From Desulfobacteraceae bacterium (GTDB lineage Bacteria; Desulfobacterota; Desulfobacteria; Desulfobacterales; SURF-15): a DNA stretch of 12,170 nt. Both the position numbers and the translations under genes were made by a program. A model generated the notes under the pieces. It did no database searches. It was given only the letters and a program-made list of their open reading frames with translations, and was not told the origin of the DNA. Shown here piece after piece: positions 8,433-12,170 of this stretch. Location: positions 1 through 12,170 of the forward strand of contig QZKK01000257.1 of NCBI GenBank assembly GCA_003599475.1, written 5' to 3'. The first letter of the stretch is position 1. Each line of letters opens with the position of its first letter.

Positions 8433-8461
8433 AAGATATGGATGGAGATCCATTTGTCAAG
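8433..8461 (-). promoter_or_regulatory. candidate groES promoter, sigma70 with overlapping sigma32-like elements
   Basis: On the minus strand, a perfect TTGACA (8455-8460) is followed after 16 nt by TATCTT (8433-8438). The same stretch also reads CTTGACA (8455-8461), 12 nt, TCCATAT (8436-8442), each one base from the sigma32 elements CTTGAAA and CCCATNT. Transcription from here would give groES an untranslated leader of about 360 nt, which is long, so another promoter closer to the gene may exist. Inferred from consensus matching only. Confidence 0.35.
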
Positions 8462-8493
8462 CTGCTTCAAAATGAAAAGCCGCAAAGCAAACA

Positions 8494-8521
8494 TCCCGGC
8501 CATCGTCTCAGAGGGCCGGGA
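8494..8521. other. GC-rich hairpin in the divergent region
   Basis: TCCCGGCC (8494-8501) pairs perfectly with GGCCGGGA (8514-8521) around a 12 nt loop. No U-run follows on either strand, so it is not a standard intrinsic terminator. It directly abuts the TGACC repeats. Confidence 0.5.
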
Positions 8522-8559
8522 ATGTGGTCATATGTGACCATTGGTTAAGGATGACCATT
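8521..8559. promoter_or_regulatory. operator-like TGACC inverted and direct repeats
   Basis: GGTCA-TATG-TGACC (8526-8539) is a perfect 5+5 inverted repeat. The right half extends to TGACCATT (8535-8542), and the same octamer returns 17 bp on at 8552-8559. The left half carries AATG with a one-base shift. Three related half-sites in 40 bp look like a binding site for a dimeric regulator. The regulator is unknown, and the site is about 90 bp upstream of the candidate groES promoter and 210-245 bp upstream of hflK. Confidence 0.35.
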
Positions 8560-8766
8560 CTTTTCCATCCATACCTCCAGCAGGAGCCGGTCTTTTGATA
8601 AATTAAAACATCGAAAAATCAGCATGTTGAATAAATTAACAGAAACTTGGCCTCTATGGCATGGAGTTTGAGTATATAGTTTTCGAAGAAACCGGCGTGA
8701 GAGTCGGTTCGAAATTCATGAGCGCCATAAATTCATGAATGATTGTCGACGCGAAGGAGACAAGTG

Positions 8767-9825
8767 ATGACCGAATGGAATCAATTCCCGGGAGGATCGA
8801 CGCAGTCTTTTGATGAAGTGCTCGAGAAAATTCGGCTGAAGTTTGAGGAGTTCAAAGGCGGTCCGATCCTGATCCTCGTCGCTGTTTTGGCGTTGGTCGT
8901 GATTTTCTGGACCGCATGGTTCACCGTCCAGCCGGAAGAGACGGGGATCGTGCAGCGATTTGGAAAAGTCATGCGCACGGCCGGACCGGGGCTGCATTTC
9001 AAAATGCCTTTCGGTATCGAAACGGTCCGGAGGCTGCCCACGGCCCGCGTGCTCAAAGAGGAGTTCGGCTTCCGGACGGTGGCGGCTTTAGCCGGCGAAA
9101 AGACGCGGTACGATCCGAAAGGTTACAAGGACGAGTCGCTGATGCTGACCGGAGATCTAAACGTGATCGATGTCCAGTGGATCATCCAGTACCGCATCGA
9201 GGATCCGATCCGCTACCTGTTCCAGGTGCGCGATGCACAGAAAACCATCCGTGATATCACCGAGGCGGTCATGCGCCGTTCGGTGGGAAACCGGCTCGGC
9301 AGCGATGTGCTGACTACCGGCCGGGTTGCGGTTGCCACGGAAGCAAAAGGGGAGATTCAGAAGATCCTGACCGCCTATGAGTCCGGGGTGCGGCTGGTTA
9401 CCGTGGAACTTCAGGATGTGACTCCGCCGGATACCGTAAAACCGGCCTTCAATGAGGTAAACGAATCGCGTCAGGACAAGGAACGGACGATCAATAAAGC
9501 CCAGGAGCAGGCCAACCAGGAAATTCCCAAGGCCCGGGGAGTGGCAACGCAGCGGATCAGCGAGGCCGAGGGATACGCCCTCGAGCGGGTCAACCGGGCC
9601 GAAGGAGAGGCCACCCGTTTCGAGGCCATTCTGGGCGAGTACCAGGGGGCGCCGGAGGTCACGCGCAGGCGTTTGTATCTGGAGGCCATGACGGGGTTGC
9701 TGGCGGAGATGAAGGGGCTCTATATCGTGGACCGGGATCAGAAGGCGATGGTGCCCTGGCTCCCGCTGGAGCCCAGTGAGAAACCAGCTACCGAGAAACC
9801 GGCTACGGGAGGGAAGCAGCCATGA
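8767..9825 (+). CDS. hflK: FtsH-associated SPFH/prohibitin-family protein HflK
   Basis: 352 aa inner-membrane protein with most of its mass outside the cytoplasm. With HflC it forms a large ring around the FtsH protease and modulates substrate access. The ATG at 8767 has AAGGAGA 6 nt upstream, which decides against the in-frame TTG at 8743. A single membrane segment spans about 33-52. The SPFH/PHB domain follows (about 53-230: VQPEETGIVQRFGKV ... VELQDVTPPDTVKPAFNEV), then a charged coiled coil (about 231-290: RQDKERTINKAQEQANQEIPKARG) and a Pro/Glu/Lys-rich tail with a short repeat KPATEKPATG. It is shorter than E. coli HflK and lacks the long glycine-rich N-terminus. It overlaps hflC by ATGA, indicating coupled translation. 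Confidence 0.95.
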   Translation: MTEWNQFPGGSTQSFDEVLEKIRLKFEEFKGGPILILVAVLALVVIFWTAWFTVQPEETGIVQRFGKVMRTAGPGLHFKMPFGIETVRRLPTARVLKEEFGFRTVAALAGEKTRYDPKGYKDESLMLTGDLNVIDVQWIIQYRIEDPIRYLFQVRDAQKTIRDITEAVMRRSVGNRLGSDVLTTGRVAVATEAKGEIQKILTAYESGVRLVTVELQDVTPPDTVKPAFNEVNESRQDKERTINKAQEQANQEIPKARGVATQRISEAEGYALERVNRAEGEATRFEAILGEYQGAPEVTRRRLYLEAMTGLLAEMKGLYIVDRDQKAMVPWLPLEPSEKPATEKPATGGKQP

Positions 9826-10841
9826 AGTTTACTTTGAAAACGGTGATCATCGGCATCGCGGTGGTGATCGCGATCCTGCTCTATAGCTCACTTTACACCC
9901 TGGAAGCGGGTATGCAGGCAATTGTCGTGCAGTTTGGCAGGCCCGTTGGAGAAACGGTGACCGAGGCGGGGCTGCACGTGAAGCTCCCCTTTGTGCAGGA
10001 GGTCCGGCGATTCGAAAAGCGCCTGCTCATCTGGGATGGGGATCCGAACCAGATTCCCACCAAAGGGCGTGAGTTCATCTGGGTGGACACCACGGCGCGA
10101 TGGCGGATCGTCGATGCAAAAAAATTCCTGGAGAATGTGGCCAGCGAAGCGGGAGCCCAGTCCCGCCTGAACGATATTCTCGATTCGGTGGTGCGCGATC
10201 AGGTGTCGAGCAGCGAGCTCGTGGAGCTTGTCCGCAGCGCATCGTGGGAAGCCCCCGAGGAAGAAGAGCTCAAGGATGTCCCGAAGGAGCAGAAAGAGGA
10301 GCTTAAGAAAGAAATCGCCCGCGGGAGGGAGGAAATCACGCGAACGATCCTGGCGGAAGCGCGAAAGATCATCCCACAGTACGGCATCGAACTGGTGGAT
10401 GTGCGGATCAAGAGGCTCGATTACGTGGAAAGCGTCCGCGAGAAGGTGTATGAGCGCATGATCTCCGAGCGCAAACGCATCGCCGCACAGTTTCGCTCCG
10501 AGGGGGAAGGACGCAGTGCGGAGATCCTCGGAACGATGGAAAAAGAGCTTCGCCAGATCCGCTCGACAGCCTACCGCCGGGTCCAGGAGGTACAGGGCAA
10601 GGCCGACGCGGAAGCAACGCGCATCTACGGCAAAGCCTACAATCGGAACCCCGAATTCTATGCGTTTTTACGTACCCTTGAAAGCTACAAAGAGAAAACG
10701 AACAAGAATTCCGTAATGATTCTGACGACGGACAGCGACTTCTATCAATACGTCAAGCAGGCGGTTCCGGGGGAAGCCCGGGGCCCGTCCGCTCCAGGTT
10801 CGCCGGGGGCTGCGCCGATTGCAGGAAAGGTCGGGGGTTAA
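9822..10841 (+). CDS. hflC: FtsH-associated SPFH-family protein HflC
   Basis: 339 aa partner of HflK in the membrane complex that surrounds FtsH. It has an N-terminal signal-anchor (about 5-25), then the SPFH domain (YTLEAGMQAIVVQFGRPV ... DVRIKRLDYV), a long helical coiled coil (about 203-270: REKVYERMISERKRIAAQFRSEGEG, ADAEATRIYGKAY) and the conserved C-terminal stretch NPEFYAFLRTLESYK...SVMILTTDSDFYQYV. A strongly charged segment (about 143-172, EAPEEEELKDVPKEQKEELKKEIARG) interrupts the SPFH region, longer than I expect for E. coli HflC. The tail (318-339) is Gly/Ala/Pro-rich. The ATG lies inside the end of hflK (ATGA). The weak hairpin at 10874-10890 beyond the stop has no U-run, so read-through to the next gene is likely. 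Confidence 0.95.
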   Translation: MKFTLKTVIIGIAVVIAILLYSSLYTLEAGMQAIVVQFGRPVGETVTEAGLHVKLPFVQEVRRFEKRLLIWDGDPNQIPTKGREFIWVDTTARWRIVDAKKFLENVASEAGAQSRLNDILDSVVRDQVSSSELVELVRSASWEAPEEEELKDVPKEQKEELKKEIARGREEITRTILAEARKIIPQYGIELVDVRIKRLDYVESVREKVYERMISERKRIAAQFRSEGEGRSAEILGTMEKELRQIRSTAYRRVQEVQGKADAEATRIYGKAYNRNPEFYAFLRTLESYKEKTNKNSVMILTTDSDFYQYVKQAVPGEARGPSAPGSPGAAPIAGKVGG

Positions 10842-10940
10842 AGCGGTCTCCGGAGAAAATGACGGTGGCGTTTGCGGGGAGAGTCTCCGCAAGGCCGGCA
10901 CAGGCAAAGTCACAACATCATTGAAAGGGAGGTATTATCG

Positions 10941-11291
10941 ATGAAACCGGAAACGGAAGGGAAAGTGAAGTTCGGAAGCTGGGGGCTTGTTTGTGGAGCG
11001 GTTCTCGTAATGATCATCGGCTTCGTATGGGGAGGCTGGACAACCGCAGGCACGACCAAAACGATGACCGAAGAGGCGGTTCTGGCGAGTCAGGCGGCGA
11101 TCTGCGTCGCCCAATTCATGAACGAACCGACCCATGGGGAGAAACTCAAGGAATTCGAGAAGGTGAGCAGTTGGGAGAGAGCAAAATTCGTCGAAAAGGG
11201 CGGCTGGGATAAGATGCCGGGACAAAAAGAAGCGGATTATGGTGTCGCCAGGGCATGTTCCGACGGGCTTGAGCTTCTTGTCAAAAAATAA
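10941..11291 (+). CDS. small single-pass membrane protein in the hflKC-ftsH cluster
   Basis: 116 aa, no named family recognised. AAGGGAGG 8 nt before the ATG at 10941 makes this start much better than any upstream codon. One hydrophobic segment (about 13-31, WGLVCGAVLVMIIGFVWGG) with a basic N-terminal side predicts a signal-anchor with the rest outside the cytoplasm. The outer part has a helix-like stretch AVLASQAAICVAQFM, the motif SSWERAKFVEKGGWDKMPG (77-94) and two cysteines (C55, C106) that could form a disulfide. I have a vague memory of similar short uncharacterised proteins with an FVEKGGWxxMPG motif in other proteobacteria. It is 99 bp after hflC and about 120 bp before ftsH, all on one strand, which suggests a role near that complex; this is inference. 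Confidence 0.8.
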   Translation: MKPETEGKVKFGSWGLVCGAVLVMIIGFVWGGWTTAGTTKTMTEEAVLASQAAICVAQFMNEPTHGEKLKEFEKVSSWERAKFVEKGGWDKMPGQKEADYGVARACSDGLELLVKK

Positions 11292-11412
11292 GTCGGCTGT
11301 TGAAGGCTGCTCCGATAAGGGGGAAGGAGACTTCTTTGTCCATCGCCTGCGCTCACCTTTGCACCCGGCTGCCTCTTTGTCTTGACCCGGATTGTGAATG
11401 AGGAGAAGAAAA

Positions 11413-12170
11413 ATGCCGCCCTTTGGGGAAAAAGAGCCGATGGAAAACTTAAAAGAGAAGTTTCGTTCCCTCTTCGGCCTTAAGGACTCGAAGGAGAACA
11501 AGGATGGTTTGCCCCCTAAAACTTATTTCAGCATCTGGTATTTTCTGATGGCCATCCTTTTGTTTTCCTATCTGCAGCAGTACTTTTTTTCTGCAAGAGT
11601 GGAGACGGTTCCTTACAGCCGATTCAAACAGTATATCGCCGAAGGCAGCGTGAATGAATTGACCATCGGCCCGGAAAGCATCCATGGAACGCTGAAAGGA
11701 ACACCGGCCCAGAAGTTTGCGACGGTCCGGGTGAATGATCCCGACCTGGTGAAGGAGCTGGATGAACGCAGAGTCAGTTACTCCGGACGCTATGACAGCA
11801 AGTTCCTGACCACTCTTCTCTCCTGGATCGTCCCCATCGGCATTTTTTTCCTGGTCTGGCGATACGCGATGAAAAAGATGGGACCGGGAATGGGGGTGAT
11901 GTCTTTCAGCAAGAGCAAAGCCAAAATTTTTGCCGAAAATGAAACGAAGGTTACTTTTGCCGATGCAGCCGGCATCGATGAGGCCAAAGAAGAGCTCCAG
12001 GAAATCGTTGAATTTTTGAGCAATCCGGGAAAATTTCGGAAACTGGGGGGAAGAATCCCCAAAGGGGTGCTTCTCGTCGGCCCGCCGGGAACCGGTAAAA
12101 CCCTTCTAGCCAGGGCTGTCGCCGGAGAGGCGGAAGTGCCCTTTTTCAGCATCAGCGGGTCTGAGTTTGT
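11413..12170 (+). CDS. ftsH: membrane AAA+ zinc metalloprotease FtsH, 5' part only
   Basis: The frame is open to the window edge: 252 codons plus 2 nt, so the rest of the AAA module and the HExxH protease domain are not visible. ATG at 11413 has AGGAG 7 nt upstream; an in-frame ATG at 11398 lies before that site and is less likely. The N-terminal cytosolic stretch is about 38 residues, longer and more charged than in E. coli FtsH. TM1 is about 40-59, the small extracytoplasmic domain 60-132, TM2 about 133-150. The AAA domain begins at [22 protein letters not shown] (181-202), with Walker A GPPGTGKT (223-230) and ISGSEFV after it. FtsH degrades unneeded membrane proteins and some regulators. 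Co-linear with hflK-hflC, its known partners. Confidence 0.96.
   Translation, partial: MPPFGEKEPMENLKEKFRSLFGLKDSKENKDGLPPKTYFSIWYFLMAILLFSYLQQYFFSARVETVPYSRFKQYIAEGSVNELTIGPESIHGTLKGTPAQKFATVRVNDPDLVKELDERRVSYSGRYDSKFLTTLLSWIVPIGIFFLVWRYAMKKMGPGMGVMSFSKSKAKIFAENETKVTFADAAGIDEAKEELQEIVEFLSNPGKFRKLGGRIPKGVLLVGPPGTGKTLLARAVAGEAEVPFFSISGSEF

Larger units (their letters stand above)
8066..8766. other. about 700 bp non-coding divergent region between groES and hflK
   Basis: No convincing gene: the short open frames here (for example 64 and 81 codons on the minus strand within 8215-8503) have no recognisable family or good Shine-Dalgarno. What it holds: the groES Shine-Dalgarno (8073-8080), a possible groES promoter (8433-8461), a GC-rich hairpin (8494-8521), a TGACC-based inverted/direct repeat (8521-8559), an A/T-rich stretch (about 8594-8642) and a TATAGT -10-like hexamer (8675-8680) without a matched -35. 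It also holds an imperfect inverted repeat around 8682-8716 and a 10 bp direct repeat AAATTCATGA (8712-8721, 8729-8738) just before the hflK Shine-Dalgarno. The stretch 8082-8430 shows nothing I can identify. Confidence 0.6.

Noticed and set aside
8657..8672. sigma54-type promoter for hflK (TGGCATG-N4-TTGA)
   Set aside because: The -12 element lacks the needed GC and position -24 is only partly matched; too weak to annotate.
8066..8766. CIRCE (HrcA) operator in front of groES
   Set aside because: Neither TTAGCACTC nor GAGTGCTAA, nor a close variant pair with 9 nt spacing, was found.
11292..11397. Separate ftsH promoter or terminator in the gap after the small gene
   Set aside because: No convincing -35/-10 pair and no stem with U-run; left unannotated.
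10935..11501. 188-codon minus-strand frame covering the small membrane protein gene
   Set aside because: The plus-strand gene has a strong Shine-Dalgarno, a membrane anchor and operon context; the minus frame has none.

Overview
The window is ordinary-looking bacterial chromosome of roughly mid-50s % GC. It most resembles a Desulfobacterota (classical deltaproteobacterial) genome. The basis is the wording of the proteins (PolA, DusB, GroEL, HflKC and a small Cys-rich protein of a type I associate with sulfate-reducer genomes) and the several degenerate short repeats between genes. This placement is an inference from remembered family resemblance, not from a search. No phage, IS, CRISPR array, rRNA or tRNA gene was seen.

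Layout. A GC-rich nested hairpin repeat (1-84) precedes a minus-strand gene for a 76-78 aa, 12-cysteine zinc-ribbon-like protein. Divergent from it is polA (DNA polymerase I), followed on the same strand by queF (preQ0 reductase) and a lipoprotein gene overlapping queF by ATGA. The lipoprotein gene converges on dusB (tRNA-dihydrouridine synthase, minus). That junction carries two oppositely oriented blocks of a CTGGATGCTGGATA-type repeat, one of which supplies the last codons and stop of dusB. A 69 bp palindromic repeat and a strong terminator separate dusB from the groES-groL operon (minus). A roughly 700 bp non-coding divergent region then leads to hflK-hflC (ATGA overlap), a small membrane protein gene, and ftsH, which runs off the right edge.

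How the genes work together. The right half is a protein quality-control block: the GroES/GroEL chaperonin diverges from HflK, HflC and the membrane AAA+ protease FtsH, the known partners of one membrane complex. A small membrane protein lies between hflC and ftsH and is a candidate extra component. The left half has DNA repair/replication (PolA) and two tRNA modification enzymes (QueF, DusB) without an obvious common pathway.

Most notable points. PolA has both carboxylates of its proofreading ExoI motif (DxE) replaced by alanine, while the 5'-nuclease and polymerase motifs are intact. An unnamed membrane protein sits inside the hflKC-ftsH cluster. The long groES/hflK divergent region holds a candidate sigma70/sigma32-like promoter and an operator-like TGACC inverted/direct repeat. 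Intergenic repeats have been recruited as gene ends. I did not find convincing evidence of a wholly new system.
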